Source of the DNA: Lithodes maja
Taxonomy: Eukaryota > Arthropoda > Malacostraca > Decapoda > Lithodidae
Length of the DNA stretch: 64,000 nt
Assembly (NCBI GenBank): GCA_037953745.1
Contig: JBAKBP010004294.1
Coordinates: 1-64,000 of the forward strand
Direction of reading: 5' to 3'
Shown here: positions 1 to 9,012 of the stretch, piece by piece
Position numbering within the stretch: position 1 is the stretch's first letter
Layout of the letters: every line of letters begins with the position of its first letter
Position numbers and translations under genes: made by a program
The notes under the pieces: model-generated
Told to the model about the DNA's origin: nothing
Seen by the model: only the letters and a program-made list of their open reading frames with translations
Database searches by the model: none

Positions 1-415
1 CTAGTCAAATTGGTGAGTGTTAGCCATACTCAAACACAGAAGATGCCATCCTAGTGAAGGGGTTTATTATGAGGTGATATAAATAACTACACTGTATATC
101 TCGTATGTGAAATATAAAACACGTAGAGCAACATTGGTGAGCAAAAACAATGTGTAATAATTGTTTGCCGTAACAATTCCAACCTTAGGAACATATTCAG
201 ATTCATATTACCTTTATGTCCTGTAATGAAGACAACATTAGTGAAAATGTTTAAAAGTATTATAACATTATCAAGTGTATCAGTTATTCTACCGTCGATG
301 TATTTGTTATTGAACACTCATATTTGACAACGTAAGCCCGAGGACCAGTGAACAGAGACACAATTATTACTTATAACAGATTAGAATATATACATAAGAT
401 AGGACCATGCTAAAT

Positions 416-632
416 ATTAACCCCTTCAACACGATGACTCTTTTTTTACCTTTTATTATGGCTTAAGTTAGAAGATTGTATGCAGCTTTAAAATTACCTA
501 TGGTATTCAGAGGGTATATTGAGTTCGTGCTTACCCCTTAGAGTTCGAAAGGTAGGTTCTATGCTAAAGATAATCGTCTAATGATAACCAGAATACGATG
601 AATATTACGTTATCGTGCTGAAGCGGTGTAAT
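416..632. repeat. TTAA-flanked MITE, family F1 (degenerate copy)
   Basis: The left end reads TTAACCCCTTCAACACGATG and the right part carries the family block 'cgtctaatgataaccagaata'-like sequence near 570-595. Better copies of the family lie at 5585-5791 and 55923-56125. Boundaries are approximate because both ends have decayed. Confidence 0.45.
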
Positions 633-735
633 ACATTCGTATGGTTAGTTCTTCCAACGGAATTCAATAGAGCTCTTTACCATAGCCTAATATTCCAGAC
701 GAGACGTCACAAATATTGTCTAAATACAGTTACTT

Positions 736-956
736 AAATGACCACTTGCAAGTTTCAGGCTATAAGGAAGTTGGAATTGTAGACATCAATACTTAGCAGA
801 TTTACCACCTAAAAAAACGGTTGTAGTGCATTTTTAAATACATAAAAGCCAATTTCAACATACTCTGTATCTATAAAAAACCTACATTAATAATACATTT
901 CTGTTTGATAAAAGTGTTTACTTCCTTACAGCCTGAAACTCGCAAGTGGTCAATTA
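736..956. mobile_element. MITE family M3, copy a (long terminal inverted repeats)
   Basis: The ends are inverted repeats of about 35 bp. The left arm contains CACTTGCAAGTTTCAGGCT then AAGGAAGT; the right arm reads TACTTCCTTACAGCCTGAAA then CGCAAGTGGTCAATT. A second copy in the opposite orientation is at 17777-17996 and shares interior sequence (TTGTAGTGCAT, TACATAAAA). No coding capacity. It ends less than 200 bp upstream of the candidate start codon at 1145, so it sits in or next to the promoter of that gene. Confidence 0.8.
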
Positions 957-1010
957 CTGTTAGGTGAACAGAGTCATCGGGTAAGAAGAGACTGCCGAAA
1001 CATCTCCACC

Positions 1011-1058
1011 CTACCGTAGCCAGGGGCTGTTCTGCCAGGCAGCTTAGGGAACAACAAC
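1011..1058 (+). mobile_element. 48-bp insertion of an AAC-tailed LINE 3' end
   Basis: The insert contains GGGGCTGTTCTGCCAGGCAG, then CTTAGGGAACAAC, the 3' terminus of the AAC-tailed LINE seen best at 41600-42360. It is flanked by a perfect 12-bp direct repeat AACATCTCCACC at 999-1010 and 1059-1070, which is a target-site duplication. It is thus an extremely 5'-truncated insertion, or a SINE borrowing the LINE tail. It lies within what would be the 5' untranslated part of the exon ending at 1151. Confidence 0.8.
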
Positions 1059-1144
1059 AACATCTCCACCTATCCAGGAACGACCTCAGATCCTCTCGGT
1101 TGGTTGAGTGTGCTACCTACTGCGCAGGTCACCTTACATCAACA

Positions 1145-1151
1145 ATGACAG
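1145..1151 (+). CDS. Candidate start-codon exon of an SLC22-like transporter gene (coding part only)
   Basis: The sequence AACAATGACAG/GTAAGAG gives an ATG in good context followed by a consensus 5' splice donor. The coding part is ATG ACA G, leaving one base of a split codon. The exon at 6136 starts with two bases before its reading frame (AG GAT ATG), so splicing restores a codon (GAG) and an open frame. The intron, 1152-6135, begins GT and ends AG. The 5' edge of the exon is unknown; transcribed sequence could begin anywhere after the MITE ending at 956. The phase match is seen in the sequence; that this is a true first exon is an inference. Confidence 0.5.
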
Positions 1152-1690
1152 GTAAGAGATGACTCAAATATATATAGTACAATCAATTATATAAATTCCT
1201 GGATCCTCTATGTTTATCTTTATGACATTATAGCTGATTGGAATTATTTTTGGATGGAACTTACTTATCAACAATTCATAATTATGTATAAATTTGCAGT
1301 TTATGTATAGACAATTATATTCATAAATTCGTTTCCAGAAATATACTTCCATTATAAAAAAAGCAGGTTAGGTACACGAATATGATTAAGTGGTCTAGAG
1401 ATTATGGCATCTGAGTGTACATTGAAGAGCATACACGGCGACGAACCCATTTCAATCAACATGAAACGCAAATGACAAGTTATTGCTATATACAATCCCA
1501 CATGCTTCAGAACTTGGCATTAACGGTTATAATATTGGAATTGGTGTAACATTATAATATGGTCAGGCTCACGACTGTGCAGACAAAGTTTTATATATTG
1601 GTGTGTATATTTTAAACGATCATGGGTTAAACAATATCTGGTATGACGTCATTTTGGTTAGTTTGATGCTTTGTCAACTATTTGTTTAGG
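1152..1690. other. AT-rich stretch inside the inferred intron 1; nothing recognised
   Basis: No coding, RNA or clear repeat signal was seen here. Confidence 0.4.
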
Positions 1691-2010
1691 GTTTGGCTTG
1701 TTTTTCCCCTTTTCAAGCGATTTATTTTAGTCTGTTTCATGTGCTGACAAAAACGCCTTCCCAGACTTTCTTGAGGCTAGTGATAGCCCACCCATATACC
1801 CTTCAAGTAAATGTTGTGCATTTTGTCGAAAGGAAAACTTCCCGGCCGAATGCTGATTTCTTCTAAGTGGCAGGCTTGCTATCGCTCGCCCAAGAAGAAA
1901 AAACTCGATACCTAAATGGTGTAAAGCGTCATATTATCGCCAAGCTGTTGGGGTGAAATGTTTTAAAATCTCCAAACTAATAGAGCGAAAGAAGGGAGGC
2001 CCAAAAAGAC
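1690..2010 (+). repeat. Fragment of TTAA MITE family F2
   Basis: It contains the family core GCTTGCTATCGCTCGCC (1874-1890) followed by an 'aaatggtgtaaagcgtcatattatcgcc'-type stretch, as in 28600-28886 and 39288-39613. Ends are not identifiable. Confidence 0.5.
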
Positions 2011-2059
2011 CTTCCTCGGACCAAAGACAGCTAAAGTAGTTATGGCTAAGATAATGAAA

Positions 2060-2555
2060 GTCTATCTATCTATCTATTGCCTGACGCCGTGATCCCCGAA
2101 GGGGTGGCCACGAACGAACAGCCCCCATGCACCTCTGTCCCCAGTCAGTCGACGCCCCTCCTCCCAACCAGCACCGCCATCATCCATATACTTCCTCACT
2201 CCATCCTTCCACCTCTCCTTCGGTGCACCTCTCCCTCTCTGTCCTTCCACCTCGCTCTAGTACACCCTCGTAGTCATTCTCTCGCTTGCCATACGTTCCA
2301 TATGGCCGAACCATCTCAAGTTGTTCCTTTTCACACTTTACAGCACATCTACCTCCACACCACACCTCCTTCTTACTTCCTCATTCGTCTGTCTATCCCT
2401 CCATGTTTCTCCGCACGCACTTCTCAAGTAACTCATTTCCACCGCTCTCACTCTTGGTCTAATTAAGTCTCTTCCCGAACGTCCATGCTTCGCTTCAGTA
2501 AGTTAGTGTCGGACTACCACACTGTCATGCAAGGACTTTTTCACTTCCATACATA
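2060..2555 (-). mobile_element. RTE-like LINE, 5'-truncated 3' end (copy R-c)
   Basis: On the minus strand this matches the last ~150 codons and 3' end of the LINE copies at 9013-10690 and 14905-16074. Shared landmarks include the C-terminal segment ending in a His-Pro-Phe-Gly-Asp-His-Gly-type motif and a tetranucleotide tail, read as (CTAT)n on the plus strand at 2061-2075. The reading frame is decayed, so it cannot encode a working protein. Confidence 0.85.
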
Positions 2556-2987
2556 TAATTACCCGTATCAAATAATGGAGGGTAAGTCACTATCAATATA
2601 TCTATCTGGATTTTACTTACCTTTTTATTGACCTTTTTAATTATTACATTAAGGTGGGGGAAACAAATCTGACGCATATAAATTGACGTATTTTTGTCTG
2701 TTATTACCGGCATAACTAAAGGTGATGTCACACAAACGTTTTTCCGGCAATTTTCTAAGAGCAAGTTTTGTTCGCAATAGGCTACTGTATATAATTTTGT
2801 TTTATTTATTCGTTTACTTATTTATATTTTTTACATTGGTATCGGGAACTAGATTGAAATTAGAATAGGTTTGGCGGCTTAAGACTAACAAAATATGAAT
2901 TATGCAGTTACCAGGCAAGAATTGCACAAAATAATGCCGTAAAAGTGCTCGAGTGACAGCGACTATACTATCGCAATGAAGGATTTT

Positions 2988-3297
2988 TAACCCTTTCACC
3001 TGACGATGTCGCTTTTCTTCCTTTTATTTTGGCTATGCGTAGACGATTATATTCAGTTTAATCCTTTCTGTATCGGAGACGTCTTTTGTACTTTGTTTTA
3101 GCTATATCTAGACGAATTTACGCAGCTCAGGTAGGATATGTGGTAGTTAACAGGGTTGGTTGAGATAGTTCGAAGCCTTATAAATGCTAGATGTCCATCC
3201 TATAAAATTAAATCACTTATTAGTAGCAATAAAATATAAAGGATGTCACCGGTATACAGAAGGGGTTATTACGGAGTTATGGAAGTCAAGCGGTTAA
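2988..3297. repeat. Two overlapping or nested F1 MITE copies
   Basis: One left end starts at TTAACCCTTTCACCTGACGA (2988) and a second left end at TTAATCCTTTCTGTATCGGA (about 3058). A matching right end, GATGTCACCGGTATACAGAA, occurs near 3240-3262 and another degenerate one near 3290. This looks like one F1 element inside another, but the decay makes it uncertain. Confidence 0.45.
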
Positions 3298-3462
3298 GGA
3301 AATACAGTATGTTGAATTGATATAACGTTTTACGTCAATGGAGATACTTTGAGGTGCTTCCTAATCTCAATATTATTGAATAACAATTATCGTACTGAAG
3401 GGAATAATATTCTGACTACCATTAGACAATCTTTTGCAGCATATGAAGGACCTCAAAGGTAA

Positions 3463-3668
3463 CTAACCCCTTGAAGATTATGAAGCGTTTATTGTGGCTA
3501 TCAGTATGAGATTTTAGTCAGCTTAGGAAAGATCTGAGGAAGTCAGAGGCATAGTTGAGTTAGTTTTGATCCCTTAAATTCCTAGTGGTTCTTCCTAAAC
3601 TGCCTAAAATCGCCTAATAGTAGATACCATAATAAACAAGTGCTTTCTCGATTACCGAACGGGATAAA
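3463..3668. repeat. F1 MITE, degenerate copy
   Basis: The left end CTAACCCCTTGAAGATTATG and the right block 'aaaatcgcctaatagtagata ... accgaacgggataa' match the F1 layout. Confidence 0.45.
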
Positions 3669-3756
3669 GGAATAAAAGCGCTTATGAAGGTATTACCTCT
3701 TTGATTTCTACGTTGATGGAACACCTCAACCACTAGACCAATTCAGCTATACTGTA

Positions 3757-3963
3757 GGTAGCGCCAACGAACTTGACAATAATCTTGATCCCTGACCTCT
3801 CTGTAACTCAAAAGGGCCTAGATATAACTGGCTGTATATATCCACACCTATTTCCTAGTGGACTCTTCTCAAATGATAGAAACGTCAGCCCGATTGCTTT
3901 CATTAATTTATATTTATAAGAAGTTAAGGGGTCAATATTATTGTCAAGTTAGCTGGCGCTACC
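3757..3963. mobile_element. TA-flanked MITE, family G, intact copy
   Basis: A 207-bp element bounded by TA on each side (3755-3756, 3964-3965). The terminal inverted repeats start GGTAGCGCCA and extend about 45 bp with mismatches through AACTTGACAATAAT and TTGA(T/C)CCC. A larger copy is at 56331-56850 and a right half at 42590-42728. A TA duplication fits a Tc1/mariner-type source; the interior has no coding capacity, so this assignment is an inference. Confidence 0.8.
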
Positions 3964-3967
3964 TATA

Positions 3968-4085
3968 TTAGTTCTCAACCAGTACCAGTTATTTCATACT
4001 GTTTGGTGAGATGAGGTTAGGTTAAATTAGGTTAGTAACTTAAGGTGGCACTGGTTGAGATCTACTGGTTGAATTGCTAACTGGT
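3968..4085. repeat. Inverted repeat with TTAGG-like core
   Basis: Arms TCTCAACCAGTACC (about 3972) and GGCACTGGTTGAGA (about 4051) are complementary and enclose GGTTAGGTTAAATTAGGTTA. A related inverted repeat occurs at 22346-22445, so this is a dispersed family. Confidence 0.5.
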
Positions 4086-4225
4086 ACAGTTGCCTAGTGA
4101 CCGATTCTGACAGGTTCTTTCTAAGCTGAGTAAAATATCCAGTGCATTTTAGAATACGATAAACGCCTTGAGGATTATAACGCTGTTATTCAGTTGAGGA
4201 AGAACTTGTTGGAACAAGAGAGTTA

Positions 4226-4345
4226 AATGAATGTTTACTCCTTGGATTCCTAGATATCATTCCTAAGTACCATAATATCGTCTAATGAATGTTTACTCCT
4301 TGGATTCCTAGATATCATTCCTAAGAACCATAATATCGTCTAATG
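4226..4345. repeat. 58-bp tandem duplication
   Basis: The block starting AATGAATGTTTACTCCTTGG and ending ATAATATCGTCT occurs twice in direct succession with one substitution. It lies inside an F1-like element (about 4170-4395). Confidence 0.8.
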
Positions 4346-4424
4346 ATAACCAGAATAAGGTGTAAACCTGTGTCCTTTAATATGAAAGAGTTAACATAGT
4401 GCTATAGTAAGAAGAAGTAAAGAG

Positions 4425-4650
4425 GGTATATTGTTTTCCTGGACCCCCTTCTCCCTCATGTTCAAGCTCATTAATTTTGACATTTTAAGGCGTTCGCCCC
4501 ATAATGTTGGCGATTTTAGGACCTATCACTTTCAATTAATTGTCAATATTACGACCTTTGCCATTTAGGTGTCGATTTTTCCTGGCGAGCGAAAGCCTGC
4601 CTGTAATTTAGTAGGAACCGTCCTTTGGCCTGGATATGTTATTACCAAAA
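4425..4650 (-). repeat. F2 MITE fragment, minus orientation
   Basis: The plus strand reads CCTGGCGAGCGAAAGCCTGC, the reverse complement of the F2 core, with the matching 'ggcgttcgccccataatg' stretch. Confidence 0.5.
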
Positions 4651-4859
4651 AATATGCAAATTTATTTCGAAGGGGAGTCTTGGCGGTGTTTTTTAAAGCT
4701 TGATGGAGTTCTAGGAAGTAAACTAAAAGAAACTAATATATAAATAAATAAATGAGCAAATACAGCAAATACCTCCCGTTAAATAATTATATAGTATGAT
4801 GCGGGGCTCCATAAAGGACCATTGTAAGGTACATTGTATTAATCTGAACACTTAATTGT

Positions 4860-5490
4860 AACAATAATGGTACATATTAAGGACCATATTACCAGTCTTG
4901 CTAAGGCAGCCTCCAAGAAGCTGGGTGTGTTTAACCGCCTCAAGGGGTTCTTTACCCCTGCACAGCTTCTTGCTCTGTACAGGGGCACATTGCGTCTTGT
5001 ATTGAGCATTGTTCACATGTGTGGGGAGGATCCTCACATACCGCACTCCTAGACAAAGTAGAAAGGAAAGCCTTTCGTATCATTAATCCCATCCACTCAC
5101 CAACTCTCTGCAATCTCTCTCTTCGCCGCAATGTTGCATCTCTCTCGCTATTCTATCGCTACTACAATATTCGGTGCTCCTCAATGTATACCACTTCCTC
5201 TACGTAGGGTATGTAGTACCCGTCTTGCAACACAATCCCACCCCTACTCTGTGCAACTCTCCTACTCAAGAGTGAAATTATATTCCGAATCCTTCTTTCT
5301 ATTCAACAGCTGAGCTCTGAAACTCTCTCCCAGAATGAGTCTTTCCCTCTTCCTATGACTTAAATTGCTTCAAACTTCATATGTCGAGGCATTTTAGCTC
5401 AAACATCTCTTGATTTTGGTCGTGTCGCTCTTTCAACTCTAGGGGAGGCACTCGCTATAGGCAGTTCTGCCTTTTTGTCTCCCTCACTCA
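4860..5490 (+). pseudogene. Decayed LINE: C-terminal reverse-transcriptase region and 3' tail (CR1/Jockey-superfamily-like)
   Basis: Translation across shifting frames gives a run through VHIKDHITSLAKAASKKLGV, then VFNRLKGFFTPAQLLALYRG and LLDKVERKAFRIIN, followed by SLRRNVASLSLFYRYY. These are typical of the region after the catalytic domain in CR1/Jockey-type LINEs. The copy is broken by several frameshifts and stops (frame changes near 5010 and 5190). It ends after TCCCTCACTCACATAAAAAA, apparently its 3' tail. A second, worse copy is at 6590-7600. Clade assignment is approximate. Confidence 0.7.
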
Positions 5491-5584
5491 CATAAAAAAA
5501 ACAAAAAACAGTTTATCTACTCGTATTAGAAAACATTAACGATTAGAACACTATTACTTTGGACCAGTTTTGTTTTCCAATTAA

Positions 5585-5791
5585 CCGGTTCAGTATCGGT
5601 GACGTCTTTTTCATGATATTCTGGCAACTATTATATGATTGTATTCATCTTAGGTAAGACCTTAAACACATAAAAGGCTAGAAATCAACTTATTTATTCC
5701 TTTGAGCTACCACAGATCCTTCCGCATTTGTATAAAATCGTCTAATAGTGTCAAGAATATGATGGAAAGGGCGTCACCGGTACTGAATGGA
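5585..5791. mobile_element. F1 MITE, best complete copy, flanked by TTAA
   Basis: A 207-bp element with TTAA at 5581-5584 and 5792-5795. The left arm begins CCGGTTCAGTATCGGTGACG; the right arm read inward begins TCCATTCAGTACCGGTGACG. The arms match for about 65 bp, leaving a short centre. Many diverged relatives occur in the window. TTAA duplication plus C-rich ends suggests a non-autonomous piggyBac-like family. Confidence 0.8.
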
Positions 5792-5924
5792 TTAAGTGTC
5801 AATTTGTATAGTGTATACAAGATTACTTATGCAAACCAGTGTTGAATATTTGTGTTTCGTTCTGATTGACTTACTTGAGTTAGTTATAAACCCTTGATCA
5901 TGATAACTATTTATCAAGTTGCAT

Positions 5925-5990
5925 GACAGTTACTTAATGATAGCCAGAATATTATGAACAATGCTATAATAGCGCTGAACGGATTAATCT
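5925..5990. repeat. F1 MITE right-end fragment
   Basis: The block 'tagccagaatattatgaa ... gctgaacggattaa' matches the F1 right arm. Confidence 0.4.
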
Positions 5991-6135
5991 ATGAACTGAG
6001 TAGAGAACAAACAATAGTATTTTTACGTTGTTTCAGAATAACTAGTGGAGTAAAAACCATGGCGAGGATGAATCTAAGATATATTAGATAATAACTGTGA
6101 AGAGGTCCTAAGTTAATACCTTTACGTTGTTTCAG

Positions 6136-6249
6136 AGGATATGACACGTGACGGCGCTGACGAGGAAGACATTCGAAGGTTCGATCAGTTACTGAACTAT
6201 CTCGGTACTGGCCGATGGACCTTCCTCTTCTTCAGTGTACTGGGTGTCC
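6136..6249 (+). CDS. Host exon: N-terminus of an SLC22 / organic cation transporter-like protein
   Basis: A 114-bp exon bounded by TTACGTTGTTTCAG and GTAAGT. It is open in the frame set by the exon ending at 1151 and encodes ...DMTRDGADEEDIRRFDQLL, then NYLGTGRWTFLFFSVLGV. SLC22-family proteins start with an acidic stretch, an 'FD.LL..LG..GR(W/Y)' motif and then the first transmembrane helix; the hydrophobic FLFFSVLGV run would be the start of that helix. The exon ends after the first base of a codon, so the next exon should begin with two bases of it. The next expected exon (a large extracellular loop with cysteines) was not found. The protein would be a plasma-membrane carrier of organic ions. 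The exon structure is well supported; the family call rests on a short motif. Confidence 0.6.
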
Positions 6250-6440
6250 GTAAGTACCGGTGACTTACCTAACTCAACCAGTAGACCATATCAACAAGTA
6301 GATATCAAATAGTGAGGATCAACTAAAACAATGATTCCCTACTGTTCTAAATTAAAAACATTGCGAAACATGACATAGCCAATCATAACATGACTTAACT
6401 CAGTATTTGAGAACACAGTTTTACATTTTCTGCTGGTTAT

Positions 6441-6590
6441 CATTAAACAATGTAATGCGATTTAGGAAAAATCTCTAGGAAATCTATCTAAATTATCTTT
6501 AGAGCTCCCGCAAATTCTTCTTGAACTAAATAAAATCGTCTAATAGTAAACAGTCAACACGCGTCATGGACTTCAAGGATTTAATATATA
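6441..6590. repeat. F1 MITE fragment
   Basis: The block 'taaaatcgtctaatagtaaac ... gcgtcatgga' matches F1 right-arm sequence; no clean ends. Confidence 0.35.
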
Positions 6591-6770
6591 CAGTTTTCCA
6601 AAGATTAATGTATCTAACCGGCTCCATGATTTGTTTCTTCCTCGCACAACTGTTGCTCTGTACAAAGGTATAGTAGGACAATTACTGTATTGAATTTTGT
6701 GCGCATGAATGGGAAAGAGTCACCCATACAGCTCTGCTCGAATGGGTGGAATCCAAAACATGTTGTCTCA
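6590..6770 (+). pseudogene. Decayed LINE reverse-transcriptase fragment, 5' part of a copy split by a DNA transposon
   Basis: The peptide fragments LFLPRTTVALYKGIVG and a later 'H(P/T)AL(L)EWVESK'-type segment correspond to the LINE at 4860-5490. The similarity resumes after 7480 ('gcaatgttgcaaatctctcactctcccttctatcac'), so the element at 6774-7476 inserted into this old LINE copy. There are many stops. Confidence 0.55.
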
Positions 6771-6773
6771 TTA

Positions 6774-7476
6774 AGGTTAGTGCACACTAACACGACAGCC
6801 CCTTCAAGACTGACACGAACACCTACGACTCGAAAAAATCATCTGTCTTGCCGAATTGACTAGATATCGCGGCGAAAATGCCTGGCATCTGGCATCGTTA
6901 GAGTTAGATCGCATCCACACGACTCTCGATAAGACTAACGATGCCGATACGGAGAAGAAACGAATGCTACAACGAAGATAAGAAAAGTCGTGCGAATGGT
7001 ACACGAATAGTCCACGGAAAAGATACGACCCAGAAGACTGCGATACAACTCAGAAGAATGGGGTACGAACATCGTAACAAAGCGGTGAGACTCGCTGTTA
7101 CCACGTCGCATGTTGCCAAATTTCCGCACGGAAGAGATACGATCCGCACGGCAAGTTTATGAACCAGACGACTTTGATATGCACCATACAACTTTGATAT
7201 GGACCATACGTCTTGGATACGGACCACACGATCTTAATACGGCGAGTTAGCGATGAAAACCAGACTCAGACGATTTTTGACAGTTGCTGGGGGATTCTCG
7301 CGAACTTTTGAACAGCCCAAAATATTGTATCGACCCACGTTCGTCGCTTGGACCATGAGAGTCATCCACTGCTAATTTACAATATCCAAGATTATGTTGC
7401 CGATTAGCCGTATCTGGCTGAAATTTTGAGTAGTGCACACGTCTGGAGGGGCTTTCGCGTTAGTGTGCACTAACCT
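6774..7476. mobile_element. Harbinger-like non-autonomous DNA transposon with TTA target duplication
   Basis: A 703-bp element whose ends read AGGTTAGTGCACACTAAC and, at the right, GTTAGTGTGCACTAACCT. The inverted repeat extends to about 36 bp through a shared GCCCCT block. TTA lies on each side (6771-6773 and 7477-7479). Each end contains a small palindrome, GTTAGTGCACACTAAC. The interior is rich in ACGA and GATACG words and has four irregular ~22-bp repeats (ACTTTGATATG.ACCATAC type, 7168-7240). TTA duplication is the signature of PIF/Harbinger elements; there is no transposase gene. Confidence 0.75.
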
Positions 7477-7479
7477 TTA

Positions 7480-7610
7480 GCTTCCTCTTATCAATTCTTA
7501 TTGATCTCTCTAATTAAGCAATGTTGCAAATCTCTCACTCTCCCTTCTATCACAATTACGATCAATCAATACAATTTTCAGAAATATTTCAGTGTATATT
7601 TGTTTGCGGA
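7480..7610 (+). pseudogene. Decayed LINE fragment, 3' part of the split copy
   Basis: It resumes the LINE interrupted at 6773; the wording 'aagcaatgttgcaaatctctcactct' aligns with 'cgcaatgttgcatctctctcgct' at 5127. Confidence 0.45.
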
Positions 7611-7630
7611 GAGTAAGTGGCACACATTAA

Positions 7631-8105
7631 CACCTAAATAGCGGGTCCCGCCTTAAGTCGGTTAGAGAACCAAGGCCTAAAGAGCGGGTCCCGCCTTAAG
7701 TCTTATGCGATTTTGAGCACATTATCAGCTCTGAGAGAGAGTCCACGTGGTGGGAGGACCGCAAGCAGGCTCTGATCGTTCAGCGTGGACCTCGTCCCGC
7801 CACTGACACCAGCACCACATGTCTACACCTCCCTGGTCCCGTGATACAGGGTAAAAACTGAGGAAATTACTGTATTTTAGGTTTTCCCCTTCGTATTGCA
7901 ACATCGTTGCAAGAGAACCCATGGTCGTACAAGGATGATTCAGGTGTCATTGGAAAGCTCAATTATCGCCCTTTCACGGATACATAATTGTATTACGCTC
8001 TGGCTCTTCTTTATGCATAAAAAAGAGCATGGTATGAAGCTCGTTTAGGGTAAATCTGCCCGCTTGGCAGGTAGTAGTGTTACAAAACTACCCGATAGTT
8101 GAGGG
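7631..8105. mobile_element. Candidate TTAA-flanked MITE (475 bp)
   Basis: TTAA at 7627-7630 and 8106-8109. The left end is CACCTAAATAGCGGGTC; the right end read inward is CCCTCAACTATCGGGTAG. The similarity of the ends is imperfect. It holds a direct duplication AGCGGGTCCCGCCTTAAGTC at 7638 and 7684. Confidence 0.45.
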
Positions 8106-8251
8106 TTAAACCCCAATTATTATTCTGTCGAAGTCACTAACCCATTACTATCTTCCACTCAACCTGTATACTCTTAAACTTTGTCCTTAAGTCTCTTTCG
8201 TTCACTGTCTACGTTATAAACGCTTTCAAATTACAGTTTGTGTGTCCATGC

Positions 8252-8253
<2 letters not shown>

Positions 8254-8342
<89 letters not shown>
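8254..8342. repeat. (TA)n microsatellite
   Basis: Alternating TA over about 89 bp with one interruption (AAAA at 8286-8289). Confidence 0.95.
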
Positions 8343-8343
<1 letters not shown>

Positions 8344-8841
8344 CAATTGACTCTCCGGCAGGGAATCGTAGGCGTAGTCAAAATTGTTCCATATTATTCA
8401 CTACATCAGACGACATGTCCAGGGTAACAGCTGAGTCTCTCCTCACCCACCATCACCAACCATCCCTAGGCACCCACGAGTCCTCCTCGCCTTTACTTTG
8501 TTTCTAGTAATTGGTATGTTATTCAGTAACATGTAGCTTTTCTATATTTTATTTATTATTTGTTTTCGTTTTTGTTGTCTTTCTCTGTCCATATTGTATT
8601 CATTTATTATTTTCTTAATTTAAATTTCAGTATTTTATCCCTGTTTTGTACCTTCCTTCATCCAGTTTCTTGTGTACTTTATAGTAATTTAACCTACTTT
8701 TACAAATTGTATATTTGAATGCAAACTTTTAATTTAGGTTCTGTTTTCCTTTTTAGGCTTCAAAATGACACATGTTGGTGTCGAAACGTCGCACATGTTC
8801 TAGAAACATAAAGATGGTCCTTTACGCTTTAGTTTGCTCTT

Positions 8842-8844
<3 letters not shown>
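8343..8844. other. AT-rich unique sequence; nothing recognised
   Basis: No conserved reading frame, RNA gene or repeat family was seen in this 500-bp stretch. Confidence 0.35.
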
Positions 8845-8897
<53 letters not shown>

Positions 8898-8920
8898 TGT
8901 ATATATATATATATATATAT
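8845..8920. repeat. (TA)n microsatellite
   Basis: Two TA runs separated by CTG at 8897-8899. Confidence 0.95.
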
Positions 8921-9012
8921 GCCGATATTCTTCAAACTATCCGACTGCCAAAGTATTGTAATTATAACTTAACTGGAAATTGTGTGGAATATATTACCTG
9001 ATGATATCCTAT

